Positions 15,107-25,324 of a stretch of DNA of 41,252 nt are shown here, one piece after another. The position numbers and the translations under genes are program-made. Under the pieces are notes generated by a model. That model was not told where the DNA came from. It did not search any database and worked only from the letters and a program-made list of their open reading frames with translations. This DNA is from Hydrogenophaga sp. (lineage in GTDB: Bacteria; Pseudomonadota; Gammaproteobacteria; Burkholderiales; Burkholderiaceae_C). How positions within the stretch are numbered: the stretch's first letter is position 1; every line of letters starts with the position of its first letter. The stretch is taken from assembly GCA_018333605.1 (NCBI GenBank), contig JAGXSV010000020.1, forward strand, positions 1 through 41,252, in the 5' to 3' direction.

Positions 15107-16594
15107 ATGAACACCTACACCAAAGGGCTGATGTGGTTCCGCCGTGATCTGCGCGCTGAAGACAACGCCGCGCTGTACCACGCGCTCAAGGTCTGCCGCC
15201 AGGTGTGGTGCGTGTTCGTGTTCGACACCGACATTCTGAACCCGCTGCCCCGCGCCGACCGGCGGGTGGAGTTCATCCGCGAGTCGCTGGTGGAGCTGGA
15301 CGCCAACCTGCGCGCACTGGGTCGCGCGAACGGCTCAGAGGGCGTGGGCCTGGTCGTGCTCCACGATCAGGCGATGAAGGCCATTCCAGCGCTGGCTCAA
15401 CAACTGCAGGTGCAGGCGGTGTTTGCCAACCACGACGACGAGCCCGCTGCGCTGGCACGCGACGCCCACATTTTTGGCGCTCTGGCCCACGCGGGTATCT
15501 TGCTGCACAGCCACAAAGACCATGTGATCTTTGAACGCCGCGAGGTGCTGACACAGGCCGGACACGCCTTTGGTGTGTTCACACCGTACAAGAATGCCTG
15601 GTTCAAACACCTCACGCCCCACCACCTGAAGCCTTACCCGGTGGCGCGCTACGCCAAAGCGCTGGCGGCCGCGCCCGCTCAGTGGGCTGTGCCCGTGCCC
15701 CAGCTTAGCGACATCGGGTTTGAGAAGACCAACCTGAGCCAGCTGCCCATGCCCACCGGCGAAAGCGGCGCCCATCAGCTGTTTGAAGACTTCGTGCACC
15801 GCATCGACCGCTACGACGAAGCCCGCAACTTCCCCGCCGTCAAAGGCCCCAGTTACCTCAGCGTGCACCTGCGTTTTGGCACCATCTCCGTGCGGCAGAT
15901 TACTTCGGTGGCCTACCAGATGCACCTGCAAGGCATGGCCGGCGCCAGCACCTGGCTGTCCGAGCTGATCTGGCGCGACTTTTACCACCAGGTGCTGGCC
16001 AACTTTCCGCATGTGGCGGAAAAGGCCTTCAAGCCGGAATACGACCACATCAAATTTGAACACGGCAAGCAGGGCAAGGCGCTGTTTGCCGCGTGGTGCG
16101 AGGGGCGCACCGGCTACCCGCTGGTGGACGCCGCCATGGCCCAGATCAACCAGACTGGCTACATGCACAACCGCTTGCGCATGGTGGTGGCCAGTTTTCT
16201 GGTGAAAGACCTGGGTATCGACTGGCGCTGGGGCGAGCGTTATTTCGCCGAACATTTGATCGACTTTGACCAGGCCGCCAACAACGGCGGCTGGCAGTGG
16301 GCCAGCTCCAGCGGCTGCGACGCCCAGCCCTATTTCCGCATCTTCAACCCGGTCACGCAGAGCGAAAAGTTTGATCCGAACGGCAAATTCATTCGGCGCT
16401 ACCTGCCGCAACTGGCCGCGTTGCCCGACGCCGCCATTCACGCCCCCTGGAAAGCCAACGAAATAGAAATGGCCGAAGCCGGCGTGGTGCTGGGCACCCA
16501 CTACCCTGCACCGGTGGTGGACCACGCCGCAGCGCGCGAACGTACGCTGTTGCGCTACGCAGTGGTCAAAAAACCGGGCGCAACCCCGAAATGA
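15107..16594 (+). CDS. phrB: Deoxyribodipyrimidine photolyase (class I CPD type)
   Basis: 495-residue flavoprotein that splits cyclobutane pyrimidine dimers using light. The N-terminal antenna domain ('MWFRRDLRAEDNAALYHAL') would bind folate. The helical FAD domain is strongly conserved: 'RTGYPLVDAAMAQINQTGYM', 'HNRLRMVVASFLVKDLGIDW', 'GERYFAEHLIDFDQAANNGG' and 'WQWASSSGCDAQPYFRIFNP'. The tryptophans of the electron-transfer chain fit these blocks. The ATG at 15107 is preferred over the in-frame TTG at 15098; no good Shine-Dalgarno is visible. Transcription ends at a strong hairpin directly after the stop. Confidence 0.95.
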   Translation: MNTYTKGLMWFRRDLRAEDNAALYHALKVCRQVWCVFVFDTDILNPLPRADRRVEFIRESLVELDANLRALGRANGSEGVGLVVLHDQAMKAIPALAQQLQVQAVFANHDDEPAALARDAHIFGALAHAGILLHSHKDHVIFERREVLTQAGHAFGVFTPYKNAWFKHLTPHHLKPYPVARYAKALAAAPAQWAVPVPQLSDIGFEKTNLSQLPMPTGESGAHQLFEDFVHRIDRYDEARNFPAVKGPSYLSVHLRFGTISVRQITSVAYQMHLQGMAGASTWLSELIWRDFYHQVLANFPHVAEKAFKPEYDHIKFEHGKQGKALFAAWCEGRTGYPLVDAAMAQINQTGYMHNRLRMVVASFLVKDLGIDWRWGERYFAEHLIDFDQAANNGGWQWASSSGCDAQPYFRIFNPVTQSEKFDPNGKFIRRYLPQLAALPDAAIHAPWKANEIEMAEAGVVLGTHYPAPVVDHAAARERTLLRYAVVKKPGATPK

Positions 16595-16595
16595 A

Positions 16596-16625
16596 AAAAC
16601 CCCCGGTCACTGGGCCGGGGGTTTT
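16596..16625. terminator. Bidirectional rho-independent terminator after phrB
   Basis: AAAACCCCCGG (16596-16606) pairs perfectly with CCGGGGGTTTT (16615-16625) around an 8-base loop. A T-run follows on the plus strand and a matching A-run precedes it, so it can stop both phrB and the convergent chpA operon ending at 16672. Confidence 0.93.
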
Positions 16626-16671
16626 CTTGTGGGACGCACGCCAATCAGGGAGGGCTTGCCGGTGAGAGCGC

Positions 16672-19600
16672 TCAGGCCTCGGCGGCGATCTTGGCGTAAT
16701 GCGCGATCAGCGCCAGCAACTCGTCTTCCGAATACGGCTTGCCCAGGTAGTGGTCGACACCGAGTTCGCGCGCATGCTCGCGGTGCTTCTCGGCAATGCG
16801 CGAGGTGATCATGATCACCGGCAAGGCCGACAGGCGCGGATCGCTGCGGATATTGCGCACCAGGTCAAAGCCGTCCATGCGCGGCATTTCAATGTCGGAC
16901 AGCACCACCGTGGGCCGCTCTTGCTGCAAGCGCTCCAGCGCCTGCAGACCGTCAGCGGCGAGTGACACGCGGTAGCCTTCGCGCTGCAGCAGACGCTGTG
17001 TGACGCGACGCACGGTGATCGAATCGTCCACCACCAGCACCAGCGGCACCGCGTTGACCGCCAGTTCCACAGCGGTCTGTGTATCGCCCGGCACAAGCGG
17101 CGCTTGCTGATGCTGGGTGGCCACCCAGTCGCGCACCTGGGCGCCGTACACCGTGGCCAGCGCCACCGGGTTGTAGATCAGGGCCACCGCACCCGAAGCG
17201 AGCACCGACATACCCGCCAGGCCCGGCAAGCGCGACAGTTGCGGTCCAAGGTTCTTCACCACCACTTCCTGGTTGCCCAGCACCTCGTCCACATGCATGG
17301 CCACGCGCTGGGCCGCGCTCCGGAAAATCACCACCGGCAAGGTGCGACCCTGGACTTCCAACGACTGCGCAGACGACTGCAGCAAAGCACCCGCCCAGTA
17401 AAAAGGCACCTCTTCGCCACCCACCGAGAGGCGGCCCTTGGCGTAGGCCTGAGAGAGCTCGTCGCTGCTGACACGGCGCACCAGTTCCACCAGATTCGAC
17501 GGCACACCCAGCGTGAGCGAGCCCGAGCGCACCATCACCACCTGGGTGACGGCGGTGGTCAGCGGCAGCACCAGTTTGAAGCTGGTGCCCTGGCCTGGCT
17601 GGGTGCTGGTTTCAATGCGGCCGCCCAACGCCACCACGTCGGTACGCACCACGTCCATGCCAATGCCTCGCCCGGCCAGTTCGGACACCTCGCGCGCCGT
17701 GCTGAGCCCGGCGGCAAACACCAACTGTGCCGCAGCATCGTCGGTCAACGGGGCGCCGGGCAACACAAAGCCCTGGGCTTCGGCTTTTTCGCGCAGACGC
17801 GGCAGATCCAGCCCGGCACCGTCGTCGTGGAACACCACCGACACATCGTTGAGTTCCTGCGCCAACCGGATGTCAATGCGGCCTTCAGCCGCCTTGCCTG
17901 CTGCCAGGCGGGTTTCAGGCGACTCAATGCCGTGCACCACGCTGTTGCGCAGCAGGTGTTCAAAGGCAGCGGTCATGCGGTCCAGCACGCCGCGGTCCAT
18001 TTCAATGTGACCGCCGGTGATGTCCAGCCGTACCTGTTTACCGGTTTCCTTGGATGCCTGGCGCACCACACGGTAGAGGCGTTCGGAAATGCCCTCGAAT
18101 TCAACCATGCGCGTGCGCAGCAGGTCGCGCTGCAGTTCGCGGGTCTGGCGCGCTTGCGCTACCAAGCCGTCTTCGGTGGATTCCACGGCACGCTGCAGGT
18201 TGCGCTGCACGGTGGCCACGTCGTTCACCGATTCGGCCATCATGCGGGTGAGCTCTTGCACCCGGGTGAAACGGTCAAATTCGAGCGGATCAAACGACTG
18301 GTCGGCATCGCGCGCCTGGGCCAGCCGCGACTGCATCTGTGTTTCGGCTTGCAGTTCAATATCACGCAGTTGCTGACGCAAACGGTCCAGGTTGCCGGTC
18401 AGGTCTTTGAGCGAGCCGCGCAGGGTCACCAACTCGGATTCCATGCGCGAGCGGGTGATCATGACCTCGCCGGTCTGGTTCACCAGCCGGTCCAGCAACT
18501 CGGGGCGCACACGCACCGCCGCACCCGCGCGCAGCCGAACCGGAACGGGCAGCCTGGGCAGCGACAAGCCGGTCAGGCCGGCACCGGGCACAAAACTTGT
18601 GTCGGCAGGCGCAACCATGGCGGTCGTCGGCGTCTCCAACGGCACGGGCAGCAAGGGAACGAAGCCCGAGGGGGCCTGCTCGGGTGCCCGCTGGATCACA
18701 CTGGGAGAATCAGGATCGGTGTGGCGAAGCAACTCAAAGCGTGCGTTGATCGCGTCAAAAGCCGCCTGCAACGGCTCCAGGTCGGCACTGCGCAGCACCT
18801 CAGAACCCAAGCGCTCGGCGGTGGTTTCCATGCGGTGCGCCATCTCACCCAGACGCAAGGCACCCGCCAGGCGCGCACTGCCCTTCAGCGTGTGCAGGTT
18901 GCGCAGCACTTCCGAGCGGGCGCTGCCGTTGTCCGGGCGGGCGACCCACTGACGAAGTGCCCCCCCCAACTGGGGCAGCAATTCCAGCGCTTCCTCGACA
19001 AAAATCGGGAACAGATCCACATCGATGATGTCGAGCGCGTCGATGTCATCGTCAATATCCTGCACCGGCCCCGCGACGGTGCGGTGCATCTCGGCCACTC
19101 CGGCGGGTTCGAGGGCGGGCTCACCCGTTACCGCGCCTGCAAACGCAGGTGACGGCACCGGCTCCGAACCGGAGGTGCTCTCTGCCTGCTCTTCCTGTGC
19201 ATTCAAGGCATCAGCACCCCACGGGGTGTGGGGCTCACTGATCAAATCAGGCACTGGCGCCTGGTGCAGAGCCTCGTCGGCTTCCTGAGGCTCATTTTCC
19301 GGCAAAGGCTCATGCACGACGCGGTACAACGCGCCCAGCAAATCGGCGTTGGGTTCTTTCAGGAAACCGGCAGCGAACTGGTGCAACAGGCGCCGGATGT
19401 CTTCGGAAGCCGCGACAAACAACTCGGCCTGTTTCGCCGTAGCCCCCCAGCCGACTTGCTGATGCGAGGCCACCGTTTCCAGGGCGTGCTCCAACGCGCG
19501 CGCAATCTCGGACAACGACTGAAAGCCGACCGTGGCCGAGCTTCCGGCGAGTGAGTGTGCCAATGCTTCGGCCGGTGCAGGTACAGGCTCGTGTCGCTCC

Positions 19601-22600
19601 AGCGCCCATTCAGCCAATTCGGTGCTCAAACGACGGGACCATTCGTCGGCCTCGTTGAGGTAGACGTTGTACAGCTTGATGCCGATCCGCAGATTCCCAA
19701 TGACCCGGGTCTGCTCGTCGGGCATGTCGTCGTGCCCAGTTCCAACCGCTTCCAGCGGCTCAGTAACTTCCACCTCGGCAGAAGTGGCTGCTGGCGCGAG
19801 CACGTCGTCGTCTGCGGCGCTCGCAGTCTCGGAATCTGGCGCTGGCGCCTCCGGTTCGCCGATAGCGTCGAACGCAGGCGCAGCGTCCATTGAAGTGTCG
19901 ACCGGAAAAGCCAAGGCATCGGCACCCACATCAACAGTCACATCGACGGACTCGACCTCGGCCGGCGCTTCAGCAGGCGTTGGCTGACCATCGTCCAGAT
20001 CCAGCGAGAGACCATCCAGCACCGAGGACAGGGCACTCACCGGCTCTGCGCCGACGGCCATCGGCTCGTCATCATCGGTCCTGGCGTCTGCCTGGTTGTC
20101 TGCAACAGGCTCATCGGACACCGCCGCAGGCTCCCCAACCGGCTGTGCGATCGAGGACAAAGCCGCCAGACTTCCGAAGTCGATCGCTTCGAACAGCGGC
20201 ACCTCGTGCGCTTCACCCGCAACGTCCAAAGGCCCGGCCTCTGCGCCGTGTTCGGTGCTGGAAAGGACGAGCGAGGGATCAACAAACTCCACCAAACCTG
20301 GGCTGTGATCAGCGTCTTTGGCATCCTGCGGCAACGCTTCTTCCGGCAAAAGATCCCATGTGATGTCCGGCAACCCAGACACCGCTTCAGCCGGCTCGGG
20401 CGCTGCCAGCATGTCGGATTCACCCTCCGTCAAGGCTGGCATCTTGAACTCGGCCTCGGCATCCAGCGGAACCTCGGCCTGCGCCGGGTTCGGCATGATC
20501 GACGGGACCACGAGGGGCAGGTAAGGAGCATGCTCACGCAAGGCTTCGGCACTGACCCGAAAGGGGCGAGCGCTCCAGAGGTGATCCCTGCCTGCGGCAA
20601 TATCGTCCACCCAGCGCGACAACGCGTCCAGTGCCTCCCCTGCCAGACGGAGCGTGTCCGACGGTGCCGGGCCTTGCTCGGCCAACACGGCATTGAACAG
20701 CTGCTCCATGGCCCACGCGGCCTCGCCGAATTCGTCCAGACCCACCATGCGGGAACTGCCCTTGAGGGTGTGAAAAGCGCGGCGCAGTGTGGTCAGGTGC
20801 TCAAGATCGTCAGGCTGCACGTGCAGCAGACCCACCGCCTCCACGCCATGGCCCACCACCTCGCGCGCTTCTTCCAGGAAGATATCCAGCAGGTCGTCTT
20901 CGTCGTTATCTTCGCTGGCCAGGCTCTCGAGCGCCGGCTCGCTCGCCAGAGGGGCGGCCTGGGAGAGATCGACCAATGCCTGGGCGCCTGCGGCCGCATC
21001 GTCACCCACCACGGCCTGAGCCGCATCACGGGCAGCACGGGCCACCGCCGGCTGCTCGGCCAGCGAAGCCTGGGTCGCCAGACTGTCGAGCTGCTCGCTG
21101 AGATCGGCCAGGTTCACCCCCTCTTGCACACCGTCCACCACGCGCTGAACACGCACGCTGATCGCCTGGGCATCCTGACGTGCGGATGGCGGGGCGTTAT
21201 CTGGGTGCAGGGTACGGCCCATGAGCGGTAAGAGCTCACCTTTTGCCTCATCAAAGACAAACAGTTTTTTGGCGAGCGCGGGCTGGTAGTTGAGCATGTC
21301 CACCAGGAAACTCAGGGCGCTGAGGTTGTTGCCCAGCTGCTGAAAGATACCGTGGTCACGGCCCTGAATCTCATCCACCTCGCCGCTCAGGATCTGATCC
21401 ACCAAGGCACGCATGCAGGTCACCGCCTGCACCGCCGGCTCCATTCCCAGCACCGACAGCACGCCACGCATTTGGGCCAACTGCGACACCGCCACATGCA
21501 GACCGGCTTTTTCGTTCGGCGCACGGAAGAACTGATCCAGCGACTTTTCAGCCTCGCCCAATGAAACCTTGAGTTCGCCAACAACGCTGCCCATGGTCTG
21601 GCGATCGCTCACACGGCGGTAGAGCTGCTCCATCCAGGGGTCCAGCGGCTGCGCAGGCGCGCCAGCCAGCACCCGCTCGAGTCGTGCAGCCAAGGCCTGG
21701 GTCCGCTCCGTCATGTCGGTGTCGCTGGGATCAAAGTCCTCGAACGCCGCTTCCAGATACAGGGTGGTGGTTGCCACCTCCATGGCAAGCTCTGCCGGCA
21801 CATCGACCGCGTCCCGAGCCACCCGATCCGTGGCCTTCACCAAGGCCTGCGCCAACACGGTGCTGGCAGGGTGCAGCTTGAGCAGCGAGTCACCGATCAG
21901 GCCAAACTGTTCGATCACCTGACGTGCACGGCTGGCGTCGCCACCCGAAAACAGAGACCACGCCTCCTTGGCTGCGCCGATCCGTTTGCGCGCCTGCGAG
22001 AGGTTGGCCGGGTCGTAGCGACCCAGGGTGACCCGTTGGTAATCCACAGGCTGTACAGATTCCAGACGGAATGCCTCTCGCACCGCAAACAGGTGTGGTG
22101 CCTGCTCTGACGTGGCGCTACTGGCCTGAGAGCAGAAAAACAGCAGGTCGTGCAGCAGTGTTTCCGATACCTGGGTCTGGCCTTGGGCAAATGAGGCGAA
22201 CTGCAACAGTGTGCGAGAGGCCGCCCGCTTGACGTACACATCCACAGGCAGCAGGTGCTGCGACACGGCTTCAAAGTAGCCAGCAGCCACACGCCAAAAA
22301 GTCTGCGCGCGCTGCTCGGTTGCACCAGCGGAGAGGCCCGCACTGAGCTTGGCCAACTGCTGCGCAGCAGCCGGACTTTGTGTTTTGACCACCAGCAAGA
22401 CGAGCCGGTCGAACAGCAAGCGCAAAGGCGCATCGCAGCGCATGGGCGCAAGGTCGGCCGGCGCAGCGACGTCGACACCACGATGTTCAAAAATCCACAA
22501 GTCGGCTGGATGCACCCGTTCGGCCGCAGCCAATTCCTGCACTTCGCGGTACTGGGGGAACAGGGCCACGGGCTCAACGGGCTTGTTGTTGAGCACCGTT

Positions 22601-22977
22601 TCAAGGTATTCAAGGAGCGCAAAGCTGGCACGCTCCAGCTTGCCTGCCGCTTCGTCGTTGCACACCATGGGGCGCTGCACAAATCGCTGCACCGCTGCCT
22701 CCATGGCACGCAACACCTGGGCCGGCGCCCCAAGACCCACCATTTCCAAGGCGCCCACCGCCTGATGCAGCTGCTGACGAGCCACTCGCAGCGAGGCGGG
22801 ATCTGCAGCCTCCAGGTCGTTGTTGCGGGATTGCTCGGTCTCACGGACGAAGCGCTTGATCGCCTTGTTGGCGGCCTCAAGTGACTTGCGCAACTCGTCA
22901 AATACCCAAGCCAGCGGACCGAGGTCGGCGAGCGGGACATCCGTCTGCGAACTGTCGGATCGGGTGGTGTCGAGCAT
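16672..22977 (-). CDS. chpA: Pil-Chp hybrid chemotaxis histidine kinase ChpA/PilL
   Basis: 2101-residue CheA-type kinase of the type IV pilus chemosensory system. N-terminal ~600 residues: helical Hpt/FimL-like repeats lacking the phospho-histidine. Three true Hpt domains follow, with candidate histidines H736 ('HTLKGSS'), H1141 ('HSLAGSS') and H1362 ('HTLKGSA'), separated by acidic Ala/Pro-rich linkers. Then come the dimerisation helices, the ATPase (N-box N1678 in 'LLRNSVVHGIES', G-box 'GRGIGMDVV'), a CheW-like domain (about 1815-1955) and a C-terminal receiver with D1984/D1985 and phospho-acceptor D2028 ('LSDIEMPRMDG'). It should autophosphorylate on signals from PilJ via PilI and pass phosphate to PilG and PilH. 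It is the last gene of the operon, 30 bp after pilJ; pilK and chpB are absent here. Confidence 0.95.
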   Translation of the reverse strand: MLDTTRSDSSQTDVPLADLGPLAWVFDELRKSLEAANKAIKRFVRETEQSRNNDLEAADPASLRVARQQLHQAVGALEMVGLGAPAQVLRAMEAAVQRFVQRPMVCNDEAAGKLERASFALLEYLETVLNNKPVEPVALFPQYREVQELAAAERVHPADLWIFEHRGVDVAAPADLAPMRCDAPLRLLFDRLVLLVVKTQSPAAAQQLAKLSAGLSAGATEQRAQTFWRVAAGYFEAVSQHLLPVDVYVKRAASRTLLQFASFAQGQTQVSETLLHDLLFFCSQASSATSEQAPHLFAVREAFRLESVQPVDYQRVTLGRYDPANLSQARKRIGAAKEAWSLFSGGDASRARQVIEQFGLIGDSLLKLHPASTVLAQALVKATDRVARDAVDVPAELAMEVATTTLYLEAAFEDFDPSDTDMTERTQALAARLERVLAGAPAQPLDPWMEQLYRRVSDRQTMGSVVGELKVSLGEAEKSLDQFFRAPNEKAGLHVAVSQLAQMRGVLSVLGMEPAVQAVTCMRALVDQILSGEVDEIQGRDHGIFQQLGNNLSALSFLVDMLNYQPALAKKLFVFDEAKGELLPLMGRTLHPDNAPPSARQDAQAISVRVQRVVDGVQEGVNLADLSEQLDSLATQASLAEQPAVARAARDAAQAVVGDDAAAGAQALVDLSQAAPLASEPALESLASEDNDEDDLLDIFLEEAREVVGHGVEAVGLLHVQPDDLEHLTTLRRAFHTLKGSSRMVGLDEFGEAAWAMEQLFNAVLAEQGPAPSDTLRLAGEALDALSRWVDDIAAGRDHLWSARPFRVSAEALREHAPYLPLVVPSIMPNPAQAEVPLDAEAEFKMPALTEGESDMLAAPEPAEAVSGLPDITWDLLPEEALPQDAKDADHSPGLVEFVDPSLVLSSTEHGAEAGPLDVAGEAHEVPLFEAIDFGSLAALSSIAQPVGEPAAVSDEPVADNQADARTDDDEPMAVGAEPVSALSSVLDGLSLDLDDGQPTPAEAPAEVESVDVTVDVGADALAFPVDTSMDAAPAFDAIGEPEAPAPDSETASAADDDVLAPAATSAEVEVTEPLEAVGTGHDDMPDEQTRVIGNLRIGIKLYNVYLNEADEWSRRLSTELAEWALERHEPVPAPAEALAHSLAGSSATVGFQSLSEIARALEHALETVASHQQVGWGATAKQAELFVAASEDIRRLLHQFAAGFLKEPNADLLGALYRVVHEPLPENEPQEADEALHQAPVPDLISEPHTPWGADALNAQEEQAESTSGSEPVPSPAFAGAVTGEPALEPAGVAEMHRTVAGPVQDIDDDIDALDIIDVDLFPIFVEEALELLPQLGGALRQWVARPDNGSARSEVLRNLHTLKGSARLAGALRLGEMAHRMETTAERLGSEVLRSADLEPLQAAFDAINARFELLRHTDPDSPSVIQRAPEQAPSGFVPLLPVPLETPTTAMVAPADTSFVPGAGLTGLSLPRLPVPVRLRAGAAVRVRPELLDRLVNQTGEVMITRSRMESELVTLRGSLKDLTGNLDRLRQQLRDIELQAETQMQSRLAQARDADQSFDPLEFDRFTRVQELTRMMAESVNDVATVQRNLQRAVESTEDGLVAQARQTRELQRDLLRTRMVEFEGISERLYRVVRQASKETGKQVRLDITGGHIEMDRGVLDRMTAAFEHLLRNSVVHGIESPETRLAAGKAAEGRIDIRLAQELNDVSVVFHDDGAGLDLPRLREKAEAQGFVLPGAPLTDDAAAQLVFAAGLSTAREVSELAGRGIGMDVVRTDVVALGGRIETSTQPGQGTSFKLVLPLTTAVTQVVMVRSGSLTLGVPSNLVELVRRVSSDELSQAYAKGRLSVGGEEVPFYWAGALLQSSAQSLEVQGRTLPVVIFRSAAQRVAMHVDEVLGNQEVVVKNLGPQLSRLPGLAGMSVLASGAVALIYNPVALATVYGAQVRDWVATQHQQAPLVPGDTQTAVELAVNAVPLVLVVDDSITVRRVTQRLLQREGYRVSLAADGLQALERLQQERPTVVLSDIEMPRMDGFDLVRNIRSDPRLSALPVIMITSRIAEKHREHARELGVDHYLGKPYSEDELLALIAHYAKIAAEA

Positions 22978-23007
22978 GGTGTTGTGAAGTTGAGACTCGA
23001 GCAGGGT

Positions 23008-25260
23008 TTATGCGATCTTGAAGCGCGCCACCGACTGGCGCAATTCTTCGGCCATGACGGAAAGTTCACGCACCTGCTGTGCGGTGGAGCGCGTACCTTC
23101 ACCGGTCTGCTCGGTCACTGCAAAGATGTGCTGAATGTTTCCGGCCACCTCGTTGGCCGAATCGGCTTCGCGGGACGTGGCACTGGAAATTTGTTCAATA
23201 AGCTCGGCCAGGCGACGCGACACACGGTCGATCTCGGACAGGGCGGTACCAGCGTTGTCCGACAGTTTGGCCCCCTCGACCACACCCTGCGTGGAACGCT
23301 CCATAGCGCCCACGGCATCTTGCGTGTCGGTCTGAATCGCTTTCACCAGCGCCGCAATCTGGCGCGTGGCGTCGGCGGAACGTTCGGCCAGTCGTTGCAC
23401 CTCCTCAGCCACCACCGAGAAGCCGCGACCAGCTTCACCGGCCGATGCGGCCTGAATGGCAGCGTTCAGGGCCAGCACGTTGGTCTGCTCGGTGATGTCA
23501 GAAATCAGCTCCGTAATTTCACCGATCTCCTGCGACGATTCACCCAGCCGCTTGATGCGCTTGGACGTTTCCTGAATCTGGTCGCGGATGGCATTCATAC
23601 CGCCAATGGCATCCTGCACAGCCTGCAAACCCGACTCGGCGGCCTTCAGCGAAACCCGCGCCACAGCGGCTGACTCCTGCGCCTGGCCCGACACCTGGTT
23701 GATACGCTGGGCCATGTCCACCACCGATTGACCGGTTTCCCGAATTTCGCGCAATTGCTGATTGGACGCGGCCAGCAATTCGGTGGACGTGCTTTCCACC
23801 ATTGAGGTGGTTTGCGCCACGCGGGTCGCCGTGGCCTGCACGTTCCCCACCAGCGAGCGCAACTCCTCTACGGTGTAGTTCACCGAGTCCGCAATGGCCC
23901 CGGTGATGTCCTCCGTCACCGTGGCTTCCTGGGTCAGGTCGCCTTCGGCCACCGTCTGCAGTTCGTTCATGAGCCGCAAAATGGCGGCTTGGTTGGCGTC
24001 GTTGACGCGCTTGGCATCCTGCTCCAGCGACACGGCTGCCACCCGCTGAGATTCGGCGAGGGTTTGTCGCTGACGGCTGTCAAGCAACTGCACATAGGCC
24101 AGACCGGCCCCGCAGACCAAAGCAAACACGGCGGACAACAGCAGGGCAATCACCTCACCACCGCCGAGGCCGGAACGGGAAGACAGATCGCCTTGCAAAG
24201 TCTGCAGACTCAGCCGCAAGGGCTCACTGTCGGCAATGATGGCGACCTGCGCTTCACGGGCTGACACCAGACCCTGCAGGTTGCCCAGAATGGCGCCGGC
24301 TTCGGTTCGGGTTTTCTCATAGAGCGCCAGCAGCGCTTCCAGGCGCTCACGTGTCTGCTCATCGCTGGCTGCCGACAGACGCAACTCGTCGCTGCCCTTG
24401 AGCAAGCCCTCCGTGATTTCCTTGAACGTGTTCAGGTCTTTGCCCAGCAGAAACACCGCTTCGGGACTCACGCCCTCCATGGTCAGGAATTCGTTGGCCG
24501 ATTTACCGATGCGCTGCGTCAGCATCACCAACTGGCCCGAAGCAGAAATTTCGGTGGCGGGGGCGTTCTGCTGCAACTTGAGAGATGAAATGGTCTCGGC
24601 GATTTCCAGCAGGTCCGACGACTGGCGGTTGATGCTGCGCAGCGCAGTGCCCACCTGGGTCAGGATCGTTTGCTGGCTCAGCACCGCAGCAGCGTTGCGC
24701 TCGGCCTGCTCCACTTTGGGCAGCAAGGCATCCAGCTGTTCGCTGTATTGCGCGCCCAGCGGGTCGATGGACAGAGCGTCATCGCCCTGCTTCAACCCCC
24801 GCAGGTTGCGTGCCAGCACATCAGAGCTTTCACGCACTTCGGGAAACGCAGAAGGACTGCCGATCAGTGCCTGCGAGACACTCTTGGCCAAACGCTGTGA
24901 CTGCATCAAGGCTTGGCCGCTGGCCGCCACCTGCTGGCCGATTTTTTCGGTCTGGCTGAGAACGAAAAACGTCACCGCGCCCAACACGACCAGACCCGCC
25001 ACCAGCAGCATCACCAAGGTTCGCTGGTGCTGCTCGGCCGGCTTGCTGCCCAGCAAGGGCAACGTCACCAAACCAGCTTTCAGCTGACCTCTCTCGTCAT
25101 CAGCCGCCAGGCTGCCTTCATCGAAATCGCCCGCAGAGAGATCGGGCGCCAATCGTGCTGCAGCAAGCTCGGCAAGACCCTGATCGTTGGCGCCGCTCAG
25201 CTCGGGCTCATCCCCGGATTTTTTCTTGAACAGTCCCTGGAATCGATCAAGCATGGTCAT
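23008..25260 (-). CDS. pilJ: Type IV pilus methyl-accepting chemoreceptor PilJ
   Basis: 750-residue inner-membrane receptor. A cytoplasmic N-tail (1-80) comes first, then a membrane helix (about 81-101, 'TLVMLLVAGLVVLGAVTFFV') and a periplasmic PilJ-type helical sensor. A second membrane helix follows (about 368-392, 'VIALLLSAVFALVCGAGLAY'), then HAMP-like and MCP signalling regions, with the conserved hairpin tip 'EEVQRLAERSADATRQIAAL' near 615-635. It should pass surface or chemical cues to ChpA through PilI. I chose the ATG at 25260, since GGAAGG lies seven bases upstream; five further codons are open upstream. No CheR/CheB homologue is in this window. Confidence 0.95.
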   Translation of the reverse strand: MTMLDRFQGLFKKKSGDEPELSGANDQGLAELAAARLAPDLSAGDFDEGSLAADDERGQLKAGLVTLPLLGSKPAEQHQRTLVMLLVAGLVVLGAVTFFVLSQTEKIGQQVAASGQALMQSQRLAKSVSQALIGSPSAFPEVRESSDVLARNLRGLKQGDDALSIDPLGAQYSEQLDALLPKVEQAERNAAAVLSQQTILTQVGTALRSINRQSSDLLEIAETISSLKLQQNAPATEISASGQLVMLTQRIGKSANEFLTMEGVSPEAVFLLGKDLNTFKEITEGLLKGSDELRLSAASDEQTRERLEALLALYEKTRTEAGAILGNLQGLVSAREAQVAIIADSEPLRLSLQTLQGDLSSRSGLGGGEVIALLLSAVFALVCGAGLAYVQLLDSRQRQTLAESQRVAAVSLEQDAKRVNDANQAAILRLMNELQTVAEGDLTQEATVTEDITGAIADSVNYTVEELRSLVGNVQATATRVAQTTSMVESTSTELLAASNQQLREIRETGQSVVDMAQRINQVSGQAQESAAVARVSLKAAESGLQAVQDAIGGMNAIRDQIQETSKRIKRLGESSQEIGEITELISDITEQTNVLALNAAIQAASAGEAGRGFSVVAEEVQRLAERSADATRQIAALVKAIQTDTQDAVGAMERSTQGVVEGAKLSDNAGTALSEIDRVSRRLAELIEQISSATSREADSANEVAGNIQHIFAVTEQTGEGTRSTAQQVRELSVMAEELRQSVARFKIA

Positions 25261-25324
25261 GAAAAAACCTTCCAACAGAAAACAAAGTACGTATTACCGA
25301 TATCAGCCTGAAGGACATCAACCG

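Noticed and set aside
17104-19152. 682-codon plus-strand frame opposite chpA
   Set aside because: Shadow of the chpA codon bias; no recognisable motif and no ribosome site.
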